A stretch of 29,791 bases of DNA from assembly GCF_934772795.1 (NCBI RefSeq), contig NZ_CAKVMR010000024.1:1-29791 (forward strand). Reading direction: 5' to 3'. Every line of letters starts with the position of its first letter. Position 1 is the first letter of the stretch. Positions 15,726 to 24,266 of this stretch are shown one piece after another. The stretch is from an uncultured Holdemanella sp. GTDB taxonomy: Bacteria; Bacillota_I; Bacilli_A; Erysipelotrichales; Erysipelotrichaceae. The notes beneath the pieces were generated by a model, which saw nothing but the letters and a program-made list of their open reading frames with translations, did no database searches and was not told where the DNA came from. Both the position numbers and the translations under genes were made by a program.

Positions 15726-16559
15726 TTAAATCAGATTCAATTCTTTAAAGGCATGATATATACCATCATCATCTAATGATGTTGTAATCCTATCAGCTTT
15801 ATCTTTGATTTCTTGTGGAGCATTACCCATGGCGATACTTAGATGTGCTTTTTCAAACATAGGTAGATCATTAAAGCCGTCTCCAATCGCAATCGTATCT
15901 TTAATGTCGGCATTAAAGTATTTGACTATGGCATCCATGCCAATGGCTTTATTGATGTGGTAGGAAGTGATTTCTCCACTCTCTTTTCCAAGTGGCGCAA
16001 AGGTTGCCGGAATCACATCGTATTTATCGGATAGATCTTGTTGGATCTTTTTATATGGTGTTTTACCATTATCAATCACAGAGACTTTGTTGAAGACAAG
16101 GTCTTTTATATTGTCTACAACTGTGACTTGGTTCGTTAGAATCGTAAGGCCATGTTTGGCTTTTTCTTCCTCACTTTTGCCGGCACATTGTTTTTCGACC
16201 ATTTTTAACATCGTATCTTTTGTATATTGCGTGGCATAGATGCCTGTGCTGCTTTCAAAGTTAGCTGGGATGTGATTTGTAAGAAGGTAGTTTGATAAAT
16301 ATTGGCTTTCTTCTTTGGACATGGCATTTTCTTCTACGACTTTGTGTTCACACTCAATGGTTGCCCCACTACCTGCAATAATGGCATCGTAGTCAATTTC
16401 TAACATAGGGCCAAAGATTTCAATGCGTTGTCTTCCTGTACATAGAATGACTTTGTGTCCGTTTTTCTGGGCTTGAATACAAGCTTTGATGGCACTATCT
16501 GGAATATAGCCTTCGTGATGGAAGAGTGTACCATCGGCGTCTAAAAAAATTAGTTTCAT
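15726..16559 (-). CDS. Cof-type HAD-IIB sugar/nucleotide phosphatase
   Basis: Cytoplasmic Mg-dependent phosphatase that hydrolyses small phosphorylated metabolites; the substrate cannot be read from sequence. The 277-aa protein has motif I DADGTL (nucleophile Asp8, acid Asp10), motif II LCTGRQ near residue 40, a Lys in the C2 cap region, and motif IV IGDGFNDLPMF near the C-terminus, all standard for the Cof family. AGAGGTG precedes the start on the minus strand. A single-gene unit, transcribed away from the membrane protein gene next to it, with about 80 bp of shared promoter region. Confidence 0.92.
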   Translation of the reverse strand: MKLIFLDADGTLFHHEGYIPDSAIKACIQAQKNGHKVILCTGRQRIEIFGPMLEIDYDAIIAGSGATIECEHKVVEENAMSKEESQYLSNYLLTNHIPANFESSTGIYATQYTKDTMLKMVEKQCAGKSEEEKAKHGLTILTNQVTVVDNIKDLVFNKVSVIDNGKTPYKKIQQDLSDKYDVIPATFAPLGKESGEITSYHINKAIGMDAIVKYFNADIKDTIAIGDGFNDLPMFEKAHLSIAMGNAPQEIKDKADRITTSLDDDGIYHAFKELNLI

Positions 16560-16576
16560 TCTGCACCTCTTTCTGA

Positions 16577-16606
16577 TTGGACGAAATGATATTTTTATTC
16601 TACAAT
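16577..16606 (+). promoter_or_regulatory. Promoter of the 16639-19618 gene cluster
   Basis: TTGGAC (16577-16582), 18-bp spacer, TACAAT (16601-16606). Weak -35, good -10. Confidence 0.5.
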
Positions 16607-16638
16607 AGAAAGGTAAATATTTAAAGGGGAGGGATAAA

Positions 16639-17337
16639 ATGGGCGATTATATTGTGATAGGTATTGTGCTTGTTTTTGTGGTATTGATGTCAATACTTCC
16701 AAAACCAATCTATAATGCGATTACGCGTGCTTTTTCTATGCATAAAAATGGTATTCGTAGAATTCAGAGGTATCACACGACAACCGATTCCATTGGAAAT
16801 CTAATGTTAGGCATATCGGTATTCTTCTGTATTTTCTATTGTTTCATTCCGTTTTATTCATTTTTATATGGCATCTTTTTTATTGTGAGCTACTTATGTC
16901 TTTTGGCACAGGCCAATCGTGTTACCACAAAGAAGCCTAAACAAATCGCAAAAACCGTTATCTTTTTGACGAATGTATTTGCGGGTATCAGCTTTCTAGG
17001 TGCACTTGGCTATTTCAATGGACATGCATCGGTGGCTGTGATCAATCAATTCATGATTGATTTTCATGCGCATAAGGTATTCAACATCTTATACCTTCTA
17101 CAAAATCGTACTTGGATGTATTGGTTGTTTCAAGGTGCATTGTTTATGTTTCCACTCTTTATTATGTGGTCACACTTTAAATATATGCGATTGGAAAATA
17201 GTGTCAAAGCGGTATATTTTGTGACATATATTATTAAGATGTTATTTTTGATTATGATTGTGTTATGTTTTTCTTGTGAGGCATTTGATTTCTTGGATAT
17301 GGTATACCAGGTGGATGCACTTAAGAAATTGGCATAG
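16639..17337 (+). CDS. Polytopic membrane protein of unknown function
   Basis: A 232-aa protein with about six hydrophobic segments: near residues 3-22, 53-68, 70-90, 104-124, 160-178 and 192-212. The N-terminal segment is followed by a basic loop with HKNGIRRIQRYHTT. No enzyme motif is seen and I do not recognise the family. AAAGGGGAGGG gives a strong ribosome site. The gene lies 20 bp upstream of the aminopeptidase gene and is probably co-transcribed with it, but this says little about its job. Confidence 0.7.
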   Translation: MGDYIVIGIVLVFVVLMSILPKPIYNAITRAFSMHKNGIRRIQRYHTTTDSIGNLMLGISVFFCIFYCFIPFYSFLYGIFFIVSYLCLLAQANRVTTKKPKQIAKTVIFLTNVFAGISFLGALGYFNGHASVAVINQFMIDFHAHKVFNILYLLQNRTWMYWLFQGALFMFPLFIMWSHFKYMRLENSVKAVYFVTYIIKMLFLIMIVLCFSCEAFDFLDMVYQVDALKKLA

Positions 17338-17357
17338 AGGAAAGAAGGATTTAAAAA

Positions 17358-19136
17358 ATGATTACTCAAAGAATTTCAAAATTGCGTGAGAAAATGGTAG
17401 AGAATGATGTACAGGCATATATTGTTCCGACTTCAGACTTTCATGAAACCGAATATGTTTGCGAATATTTCGCATGTCGTAAATATATGTCTGGATTCAC
17501 TGGTAGTGCAGGAGTTTTAGTTGTATTACTTGATAAGGCTGCACTATGGACAGATGGTCGTTATTTTATTCAGGCGGCAAGTCAACTAGAAGGTACAGGC
17601 ATTGATTTAATGAGAATGTCTCAGCCTGGCGTTCCTGAAATCGATGCGTATATTGTTGAAAATCTAAAGGAAAACGATACAGTTGGATTTGATGGTCGTG
17701 TCATGAACACAAAGGATGCCTTGGCATATAAATCTGTATTTGATTTGGCACACTTACATATGAATGTAAATCTAGATTTAGTAAATGATGTATGGACAGA
17801 TCGTCCTGAGCTTCCTAGTACACCAACTTTCCATTATTCGGAAAAGTTTGCGGGTGAATCAATGGAAAGTAAGCTTTCTCGTTTGCGTGCTTTCTTACGT
17901 GAAAATAAAGTGGATTCCATTGTACTCACAAGTGTGGATCAGATTGCGTGGCTTTATAATTTAAGAGCACATGACATTCCTAACTTTCCAGTCGCTTTGG
18001 CATACTCTATCGTATCTTTAGATTCGGCATCTATTTATATGGATGCATCTCGTTTGGATGAATTGAGTGAAGAAGAATTTAGAAAGAATAATGTCACAGT
18101 TTGTGGCTATAACGATATTTATTCAGCTACAAAAACATTGAGTGGTTCTGTACTTGTGGATCCATCAAGTGTAAACTATGCGATTGTTTCTAATTTAAGT
18201 GCGAAAGCTGTATTTAAGGAGAGTCCAATCATCTTATGGAAGGCTTTAAAGAATGAAACTGAATTAAAGTGTACAAAGTGGGCGCATATTAAAGATGGTG
18301 TTGCCGTCACAAAATTCATGTATTGGTTAAAGAAGAATGCGGGTAAGATAGAGATGAGCGAAATGAGTGTTCAGTCTAAATTACAAGTTCTTCGTAGTGA
18401 ACAAGAAAATTATTTAGAGGATAGTTTTGATACGATTTGTGCCTATAAAGAACATGCGGCTATGATGCACTATTCTTCAAAGCCAGAAACGAATGTAAAT
18501 ATCACAAATTCTGGTATGCTTCTAATTGATAGTGGTGGACAATATTTAGAGGGTACGACAGATATTACGCGTACATTTGTGTTGGGTGATATTAGTGAAG
18601 AAGAAAGATATTGGTTTACTAAGGCATTAAGAGGACACATTCGTTTATCGGATGCCCACTTCTTATTTGGATGTTCAGGAATCAACTTAGATATTCTAGC
18701 TCGTGGACCACTATGGGATCAGGATATGGATTATCAATGTGGTACAGGACATGGTGTCGGTCACTTATTGAATGTACATGAATCTCCAAATGGCTTTAGA
18801 TGGAAAGTTTTACCACATCGTAATGAAATGTGTGTGTTAGATGAGGGTATGATCACTTCTAATGAGCCGGGTGTATATTGTGAAGGTAAGTTTGGTATTC
18901 GTCATGAAAATGAAATGGTTGTCGTAAAAGGAAATGTGAATAACTATGGTCAGTTCATGCATTTTGAACCATTGACGTTTGTACCTTTTGACTTGGATGG
19001 CTTGGACGTTTCTTTATTGACAAATGAAGAAAAGACTTGGTTAAACAACTATCATAAAGAGGTATTGGAAAAGATCAGTCCTTATTTAACGAGTGATGAA
19101 GCTGAGTGGTTAAAATCGGCTTGTCGATCTATTTAA
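17358..19136 (+). CDS. pepP: Xaa-Pro aminopeptidase, long form (M24B)
   Basis: Dinuclear metallopeptidase that removes an N-terminal residue preceding proline. At 592 aa it is the three-domain type (two N-terminal creatinase-like domains plus a C-terminal pita-bread domain), close in layout to the cytosolic eukaryotic XPNPEP1 and longer than E. coli PepP. Metal ligands are all present: Asp in LLIDSGGQY, Asp in GTTDITR, His in GTGHGVGH, Glu in TSNEPGVY and Glu in IRHENEM. No signal peptide, so cytoplasmic. AAAGAAGGA precedes the ATG by about 10 bp. Its stop overlaps a start of the next gene by one base. The symbol is by family only. Confidence 0.93.
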   Translation: MITQRISKLREKMVENDVQAYIVPTSDFHETEYVCEYFACRKYMSGFTGSAGVLVVLLDKAALWTDGRYFIQAASQLEGTGIDLMRMSQPGVPEIDAYIVENLKENDTVGFDGRVMNTKDALAYKSVFDLAHLHMNVNLDLVNDVWTDRPELPSTPTFHYSEKFAGESMESKLSRLRAFLRENKVDSIVLTSVDQIAWLYNLRAHDIPNFPVALAYSIVSLDSASIYMDASRLDELSEEEFRKNNVTVCGYNDIYSATKTLSGSVLVDPSSVNYAIVSNLSAKAVFKESPIILWKALKNETELKCTKWAHIKDGVAVTKFMYWLKKNAGKIEMSEMSVQSKLQVLRSEQENYLEDSFDTICAYKEHAAMMHYSSKPETNVNITNSGMLLIDSGGQYLEGTTDITRTFVLGDISEEERYWFTKALRGHIRLSDAHFLFGCSGINLDILARGPLWDQDMDYQCGTGHGVGHLLNVHESPNGFRWKVLPHRNEMCVLDEGMITSNEPGVYCEGKFGIRHENEMVVVKGNVNNYGQFMHFEPLTFVPFDLDGLDVSLLTNEEKTWLNNYHKEVLEKISPYLTSDEAEWLKSACRSI

Positions 19137-19618
19137 TGAAAGAAAGAATGATACCAATCACATGTCCACATTGTGGGCATGTTTTTGAGATAAAAAGAGA
19201 TACGGTTGTGATTGCACAAATGGATAGTGTCGCTAGAAGACGCTTGAATGATGGTTCGTATTTTATGCATCAATGCCAAAAGTGTAAGTCCATGTTTTAT
19301 TTGTACTATCCATTTCTATACAGAGATCCTAAAAAGAAGTTTAATCTTGTCTTGACCGAACAAAAGCGTATAGATAATTTGAGTGAAGATGAGAGGGTTG
19401 TACTTTGCCATAGTGTTTCACAGTTTCTTTTGGCTTTTAAGATTTATGATCAGTGTTTAGATCCTAAACTTGTATTGGTGAAGAAGAAGCAGTTGGAAAA
19501 AAGATTGGGTCATAGTATTAAGTTTGATTATTATGATAAGAAGAATCATTGTCTATGGTTTGAGGATATAGCCGTATCTTTAACAGAAGAGGAATGTAAA
19601 GAGATTCTTATTTTGTAG
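19136..19618 (+). CDS. CpXC-domain zinc-ribbon protein
   Basis: A 160-aa protein. ITCPHCGHVFEI near the start and HQCQKCKSMFYL about 40 residues later give two CxxC pairs, a zinc ribbon of the CpXC type. The rest is a small alpha/beta region of unknown role. ATG 19136 overlaps the aminopeptidase stop as TAATG, implying translational coupling; ATG 19148 is the alternative and begins MIPITCPHCG. I see no nuclease or DNA-binding motif. Confidence 0.7.
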   Translation: MKERMIPITCPHCGHVFEIKRDTVVIAQMDSVARRRLNDGSYFMHQCQKCKSMFYLYYPFLYRDPKKKFNLVLTEQKRIDNLSEDERVVLCHSVSQFLLAFKIYDQCLDPKLVLVKKKQLEKRLGHSIKFDYYDKKNHCLWFEDIAVSLTEEECKEILIL

Positions 19619-19640
19619 TATTGTCAAAATAGGTTATAAT
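19613..19640 (+). promoter_or_regulatory. Promoter of galE-trpS-cupin
   Basis: A consensus TATAAT at 19635-19640 with a weak TTGTAG (19613-19618) 16 bp upstream, ending about 25 bp before galE. Confidence 0.5.
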
Positions 19641-19665
19641 AATTTACAGAAATGAGGTTTTACGT

Positions 19666-20667
19666 ATGAATATTTTAATTGCCGGTGGAACAGGTTATAT
19701 TGGTAGTCATATTTGTGTTGAATTATTAGAAAGTGGTCATGACGTTGTTGTGATTGATGATTTCTCTAATTCAAAACCAGATGTGTTGGAATCAATTTAT
19801 AAAATTACAGGTAAACGTGTTAAGTTTTATGAATTTAATGTGTTAGATGAAGAAAAAACAGAGCGAGTGTTCAAGGAAAATAAATTGGATGCCGTGATTC
19901 ATTGTTGTGCATTTAAAGCGGTTGGTGAAAGTGTTCAAAAGCCAATTGAGTATTATACAAATAACTTGATGACAACTTTAGTGGTTGCCAAGATGATGAA
20001 AAAATATCATGTGCCAAGTATTGTATTTAGTTCAAGTGCAACAGTATATGGAGATCCTGAAGTGGTTCCTTTAACTGAGGATTGTAAGCTTGGTGAAACA
20101 ACCAATCCATATGGAGCTACAAAGGCGATGATGGAAAGAATCTTAACGGATGTGCAGTTTGCCAATCCAGAAATGAGTGTAACTTTACTTCGTTATTTCA
20201 ATCCAATTGGAGCGCATGAGTCTGGCTTGATTGGTGAAAATCCAAAGGGTATCCCAAATAACTTGATGCCATATATTATGAAAGTGGCTACTGGAGAACT
20301 TCCTGAACTAGGTGTATTTGGGGATGATTATGATACGCCAGATGGAACGGGTGTTCGAGACTATATTCATGTAGTGGATTTAGCGAAGGGTCATGTTTTG
20401 GCAATTGAAAAATACAATACACCAGGTGTTCATATTTGTAACTTAGGAACAGGAAAAGGCTATAGTGTATTAGATATTGTACATGCCTTTGAAAGAGTGA
20501 ATGGAATTAAGATTCCATATGTCATCAAACCAAGACGTCCAGGTGATATTGCGACTTGTTATGCAGATCCTACTCGTGCTAAAGAACAGCTTGGTTGGGT
20601 AGCTGAAAAGAATCTAGATGATATGTGTAGAGATACATGGAATTTTGCGAAAAAACAATTATTATAG
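19666..20667 (+). CDS. galE: UDP-glucose 4-epimerase GalE
   Basis: NAD-dependent short-chain dehydrogenase that interconverts UDP-glucose and UDP-galactose, for galactose use and surface sugars. The Rossmann motif GGTGYIGSH is at residues 7-15. The catalytic Ser lies in SSSATVYG (about 122-129) and the Tyr-x3-Lys in YGATK (Tyr149, Lys153). LRYFNPIGAH and GVRDYIHVVDLA are family signatures. Full length at 333 aa, with GAGG upstream. trpS starts 12 bp after the stop, an unusual partner, so the grouping reflects genome compaction more than function. Confidence 0.95.
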   Translation: MNILIAGGTGYIGSHICVELLESGHDVVVIDDFSNSKPDVLESIYKITGKRVKFYEFNVLDEEKTERVFKENKLDAVIHCCAFKAVGESVQKPIEYYTNNLMTTLVVAKMMKKYHVPSIVFSSSATVYGDPEVVPLTEDCKLGETTNPYGATKAMMERILTDVQFANPEMSVTLLRYFNPIGAHESGLIGENPKGIPNNLMPYIMKVATGELPELGVFGDDYDTPDGTGVRDYIHVVDLAKGHVLAIEKYNTPGVHICNLGTGKGYSVLDIVHAFERVNGIKIPYVIKPRRPGDIATCYADPTRAKEQLGWVAEKNLDDMCRDTWNFAKKQLL

Positions 20668-20679
20668 TGAGGTATTGAA

Positions 20680-21738
20680 ATGGCTAAGATTATTTTAACG
20701 GGGGATCGTCCAACTGGTAAATTGCATATTGGACATTATGTGGGTTCCTTAAGAAATCGTGTTCTTTTACAGAATTCTGGAGAATATGATGAAATTTATA
20801 TTATGATTGCGGATGCACAGGCATTGACAGATAATTTTGATAATCCGGATAAGGTGCGTGAAAACATTTTAGAGGTGGCTTTGGATTATTTGGCTTGTGG
20901 TATTGATCCGAGTAAGACAACGATTTTTATTCAGTCTGAAATCAGTCAATTAACTGAATTGACATTTTACTACATGAACTTAGTTTCTGTTAGTCGTCTT
21001 CAAAGAAATCCAACAGTAAAGGCTGAAATTAAGATGCGTGGATTTGATGCGAGTATTCCTGTTGGCTTCCAGTGTTATCCAATTTCACAGGCGGCTGATA
21101 TTACGGCATTTAAGGCTACAACGGTTCCTGCTGGAGAAGATCAGATGCCTATGATTGAACAGACACAGGAAATCGTTCATAAATTCAATTCAATCTATGG
21201 GGAGACTTTAGTAGAGCCTAAGATTTTATTGCCACAAAATTGTGCTTGTTTAAGACTTCCGGGTACAGATGGTAAGGCGAAGATGTCTAAGTCTTTGGGT
21301 AACTGTATTTATTTATCAGATGATGAAGAGACAATCAAGAAGAAAGTTATGAGTATGTATACAGATCCTGATCATATTAAGGTGAGTGATCCTGGTAAGA
21401 TTGAGGGTAATTGTGTATTTACATATTTGGATGCGTTCTGTAAGCCAGAGCATTTCGAAAAGTATTTGCCGGAATATGAAAACTTGGATGCATTAAAAGC
21501 CCACTATCAGCGTGGTGGTTTAGGGGATGTGAAAGTAAAACGTTTCTTAAATAGTGTTATGCAAGAAGAGTTGCGTCCAATTCGTGAAAGAAGATTGGAA
21601 TGGCAGGCTAAGCTTCCTGAAGTAGTTAAGATTCTAGAAGAGGGTACTAAGAAGGCTTACGCAACGGCTGAAAAGACTTTGGATGAAGTAAAGTCAAGTA
21701 TGAAGATCAATTATTTCAAAGATAATTCTTTGATCTAG
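20680..21738 (+). CDS. trpS: Tryptophanyl-tRNA synthetase TrpS
   Basis: Class I synthetase that charges tRNA-Trp. TGDRPTGKLHIGHYVGSL holds the HIGH motif (residues 16-19) and GKAKMSKSLGN the KMSKS motif; AGEDQ and the active-site loop between them are also intact. 352 aa, normal for bacteria. GAGG lies about 10 bp before the ATG. There is no T-box leader in front of it; it is read from the galE promoter. The next gene follows after 11 bp. Confidence 0.96.
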   Translation: MAKIILTGDRPTGKLHIGHYVGSLRNRVLLQNSGEYDEIYIMIADAQALTDNFDNPDKVRENILEVALDYLACGIDPSKTTIFIQSEISQLTELTFYYMNLVSVSRLQRNPTVKAEIKMRGFDASIPVGFQCYPISQAADITAFKATTVPAGEDQMPMIEQTQEIVHKFNSIYGETLVEPKILLPQNCACLRLPGTDGKAKMSKSLGNCIYLSDDEETIKKKVMSMYTDPDHIKVSDPGKIEGNCVFTYLDAFCKPEHFEKYLPEYENLDALKAHYQRGGLGDVKVKRFLNSVMQEELRPIRERRLEWQAKLPEVVKILEEGTKKAYATAEKTLDEVKSSMKINYFKDNSLI

Positions 21739-21749
21739 GGGTATAGAAA

Positions 21750-22094
21750 ATGGTAGTTGTAGATAAAGAAAACTTTATGGGTGGTACTGGTATTGCGCAT
21801 TTTGAACATATCATGAGTGCTGAAGAGATGCATGGTATGAATCGTGTGTATGCCAAGGTCACTTTAAAAAAGGGTTGTAGTGTTGGTTATCATGTGCATA
21901 ATGGAGATGGCGAAGATTATTTCGTACTTTCTGGAGTGGCAACTCTTGATGATAATCATGAGAGAACTTTATATTTAAAACCTGGTGAACATTATTTTAC
22001 ACCTAGTGGTAAGGGTCATAGTATTTTGAATGAACAAGATGAAGATCTAGTTTTCATGGCTTTGATCATTTATGATTCTGAACAAAAAATATAA
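21750..22094 (+). CDS. Small cupin-domain protein
   Basis: A 114-aa single-domain cupin. The first cupin motif reads GYHVHNGDGEDYFVLSG, with His, His and Glu as likely metal ligands; the second reads PGEHYFTPSGKGHSI, with the fourth His. The fold binds a metal and small ligands, but the substrate cannot be deduced. It is the last gene of the galE-trpS unit. The stop is followed by about 260 bp without a gene. Confidence 0.8.
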   Translation: MVVVDKENFMGGTGIAHFEHIMSAEEMHGMNRVYAKVTLKKGCSVGYHVHNGDGEDYFVLSGVATLDDNHERTLYLKPGEHYFTPSGKGHSILNEQDEDLVFMALIIYDSEQKI

Positions 22095-22136
22095 ACAGAT
22101 TACTAATTTGTGCAAACATGATAAACAAAATTGATA

Positions 22137-22142
22137 TATAAT
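22137..22142 (+). promoter_or_regulatory. -10 element of the intergenic RNA candidate
   Basis: A perfect TATAAT at 22137-22142. No convincing -35 at 16-18 bp. Confidence 0.35.
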
Positions 22143-22148
22143 ACTATT

Positions 22149-22289
22149 GGTTTTGTGAAAGCGGTTTCGCACATAGAACTATTTCTCTCTATAATATTTC
22201 TGTGAGAAATAATCCGTCAATTTATTCTCTTAAATCGCGACTTAATAGAGGATGCATAAAGAGTAGGAATGCGCGCCTACTCTTTTTTG
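22149..22289 (+). ncRNA. Candidate structured RNA, about 140 nt
   Basis: There is no open frame, but several hairpins precede a strong terminator. ATTTCTC pairs with GAGAAAT (about 22180-22209); CTCT...AGAG around 22227-22250 forms an imperfect hairpin; AAAGAGTAGG (22258-22267) pairs with CCTACTCTTT (22276-22285), ending in T residues to 22288. It may be a small RNA or a leader that controls the ATPase gene 70 bp downstream. I do not recognise a riboswitch or T-box core in it. Confidence 0.4.
22258..22288 (+). terminator. Strong rho-independent terminator
   Basis: A perfect 10-bp stem (22258-22267 with 22276-22285), loop AATGCGCG, and T residues at 22283-22288. It closes the RNA candidate and/or the galE-trpS-cupin unit. 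Confidence 0.9.
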
Positions 22290-22357
22290 TTGCATAAACG
22301 GTTTAAAATGATTGAAATATAGTACAAAATGTATGAAAAATGTAATATTATTAATTT

Positions 22358-23560
22358 ATGAAAAGATTGAGTAGGATTGAGATATATAATTTTAAGAATA
22401 TAAAAAGAGCCAAATTGGATTTTAAGAATTCCATGCTAGGTTTGTATGGACAGAATGGTTCTGGTAAAACAGCTTTGATTGATGTATTGGATTTAGTTAA
22501 GACGATAATAAGTGGTCAAAGTGTTCCATCGGACTTTTCGAATTTGATTCATGTAGATGCAGAGTATTCTAGAATTGTAGTGCAGTTTACTATGGATGAG
22601 AAGGGAAGGCATAGTGAGATTGAGTATTCGTTTAAATTGAATAGAACATCCATATATGATGAAATTCTTTCATATGGGTATGTGTATGGTGAAGCAAGAG
22701 TTGTAAAGTCTAAATTAATAGATACTTCTAATTCACCTACTTTTAGTCCTGTATCCAAATATAAGTCTTTGATTGGTTCTTCAAAAGAGAATGAATTGAA
22801 TGTCATGGTGATTAAAAAATTGGCTTATAAGGAATATCGATCATTTATTTTTTCAAGTGAGTTTTTGGAGGTTGTTCGAAATAGAAGTAACGAATGTAAA
22901 GATGAAGAGTTCTTGCGTCATGTGTATATTTTAGAGAGTTTGGTTGATTTTGCGAATTATGAATTGTTTGTCGTGAAATCAAAGGGTTGTATAGATGATT
23001 CAATGGTTCTTTCTAAAAGTGCTTTGGATGTTTACAAGAGAAAAATTGAAAGTATGAATCGAGTTCTTCCTTATTTGGTGCCTAATCTTACAATGGGTGT
23101 ACAAGTGCTTGGAAAGGAATTGATGAGGGATAGTTCTGTTGGATATCGTGTAGAATTGGTTTTAAATAACATACCATTTAAGTATGAGTCGGATGGTGTA
23201 AAAAGAATTGTATTGATACTACAACCTTTGATTGAGGTTTTCAATAATACTTCAGTTGTCGTTGCGATTGATGATTTGGATTGTGGTATACATGAATATT
23301 TGTTTGGTGAAATCATAAAGTTGATGAGTGAACAAGCTAAGGGGCAATTGATTTTCACAGCGCATAATTTGCGTCCGTTAGAAATAATCAATAAGAAGTT
23401 TCTAGCATTTACAACTACAGATTCAAACAATCGATATGTTCGATATAAGAACATTGCAGTACATAATAACTTAAGAGATGTATATATAAGAGATGTTGCA
23501 TTAAGTGATTCTATAAAGAGTGCAGAGATATCTTATGGGTTAAGAAAGGCAAAAGGGTAG
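22358..23560 (+). CDS. AAA ATPase of ABC/SMC-like fold, unusual Walker B
   Basis: A 400-aa protein. Walker A GQNGSGKT is at residues 31-38, the signature-like ESDGVKR near 277-283, and the H-loop TAHN has His at about 336. The Walker B region reads VVAIDDLD (301-308): the catalytic acid that is normally Glu is Asp here, which would lower hydrolysis. It is the same broad class as the ATPases at 12586 and 26579 but not a close copy of either. A -10-like TATTAT (22346-22351) ends six bases before the ATG and there is no Shine-Dalgarno, so the mRNA may be leaderless. There is no nuclease partner in the next gene. Defence is likely from class and context, not shown. Confidence 0.75.
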   Translation: MKRLSRIEIYNFKNIKRAKLDFKNSMLGLYGQNGSGKTALIDVLDLVKTIISGQSVPSDFSNLIHVDAEYSRIVVQFTMDEKGRHSEIEYSFKLNRTSIYDEILSYGYVYGEARVVKSKLIDTSNSPTFSPVSKYKSLIGSSKENELNVMVIKKLAYKEYRSFIFSSEFLEVVRNRSNECKDEEFLRHVYILESLVDFANYELFVVKSKGCIDDSMVLSKSALDVYKRKIESMNRVLPYLVPNLTMGVQVLGKELMRDSSVGYRVELVLNNIPFKYESDGVKRIVLILQPLIEVFNNTSVVVAIDDLDCGIHEYLFGEIIKLMSEQAKGQLIFTAHNLRPLEIINKKFLAFTTTDSNNRYVRYKNIAVHNNLRDVYIRDVALSDSIKSAEISYGLRKAKG

Positions 23561-23630
23561 TATAGTATCACCTTTGTCTTAATTGCATAGCATAATTTAA
23601 TGAAAATTTAAATGTAAAGGAGCTAATATT

Positions 23631-23891
23631 ATGGTTAATACAACAAGTTTCAATATTTGTGTAGATAGTGATATTTTAAAACAATGTGAAGCCATGTATG
23701 GTGAATTAGGTGTTGATTTGAATACTGCAATCAATGTGTTTCTTAATAAGTCACTCTGTGTTGGTGGTTTTCCTTTTGATTTGAACAAGGAAACAATGGC
23801 AGCTATGTTGGAGGCTGAACGTATTGTGTACGATCCTTTTGTAAAACGATACTCTGATGTAGAGGAAGCGTTAAAGGTATTGAAAGAGTGA
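23631..23891 (+). CDS. Orphan RelB/DinJ-family antitoxin
   Basis: An 86-aa protein. TTSFNICVDSDILKQ at the start is the ribbon strand and first helix of a ribbon-helix-helix DNA-binding domain, followed by LGVDLNTAINVFLNKSL, the second helix, then a C-terminal arm that would clamp a RelE/YafQ-type toxin. AAAGGAG is 8 bp upstream. No toxin gene follows, so it is an orphan. Its first 48 bases of homology are repeated perfectly at 25025-25072 in a decayed second copy on the other side of the ToxIN locus. Confidence 0.8.
   Translation: MVNTTSFNICVDSDILKQCEAMYGELGVDLNTAINVFLNKSLCVGGFPFDLNKETMAAMLEAERIVYDPFVKRYSDVEEALKVLKE
23638..23685 (+). repeat. Direct repeat A, copy 1 (48 nt)
   Basis: Identical base for base to 25025-25072. 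It lies in the 5' part of the intact relB-like gene. Confidence 0.9.
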
Positions 23892-23958
23892 GCATGCATT
23901 GAGAATAAATATATTTAAGATAATGAAGAAACGCTAGCTTGAGACTGTCGAAATGGAA

Positions 23959-23979
23959 TAAAAAAAGAGCAAATGCTCT
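23959..23979 (-). terminator. Minus-strand terminator
   Basis: AGAGC (23966-23970) pairs with GCTCT (23975-23979), with an A run at 23959-23966 that becomes a U tract on the minus strand. It would end transcripts from the ToxN-like gene. The stretch 23980-24266 has no gene I can support; a short minus-strand piece near 24020-24070 (reading KRKVIGTVNLDPG then stop) may be the tail of a lost gene. Confidence 0.55.
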
Positions 23980-24266
23980 AAATTTGATTGGTGTGAGTCT
24001 GAACATCTTACCGAGTCCCCATTGTTTTTAGCCCGGATCCAGGTTGACGGTTCCAATCACCTTCCGTTTGATTTGTTCTCAAGAACAGGTTCCTATGTAA
24101 ACTCTTCTTTCTTGAACAGTAGAATTGAAATAATGTATCTTCCATACTTTTTATAGAATGGAAAACTATACATTCCACAACCATTGAATTAAACAAAGGT
24201 GAAAACACAAAACTCTCATCCTAGTTTGCAATATAACATCAAAGAATATACCAGGTTATTATAAAT

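Noticed and set aside
15967..16239. Plus-strand open frame of 90 codons opposite the HAD phosphatase
   Set aside because: Shadow frame; the minus-strand gene has all catalytic motifs.
22149..22289. 6S RNA
   Set aside because: No long closing stem with a central bubble could be drawn between the two ends.
24008..24208. Minus-strand open frame of 66 codons downstream of the toxin
   Set aside because: GTG start without a ribosome site and no recognisable domain; another minus frame here looks like a short gene tail, so this is more likely debris.
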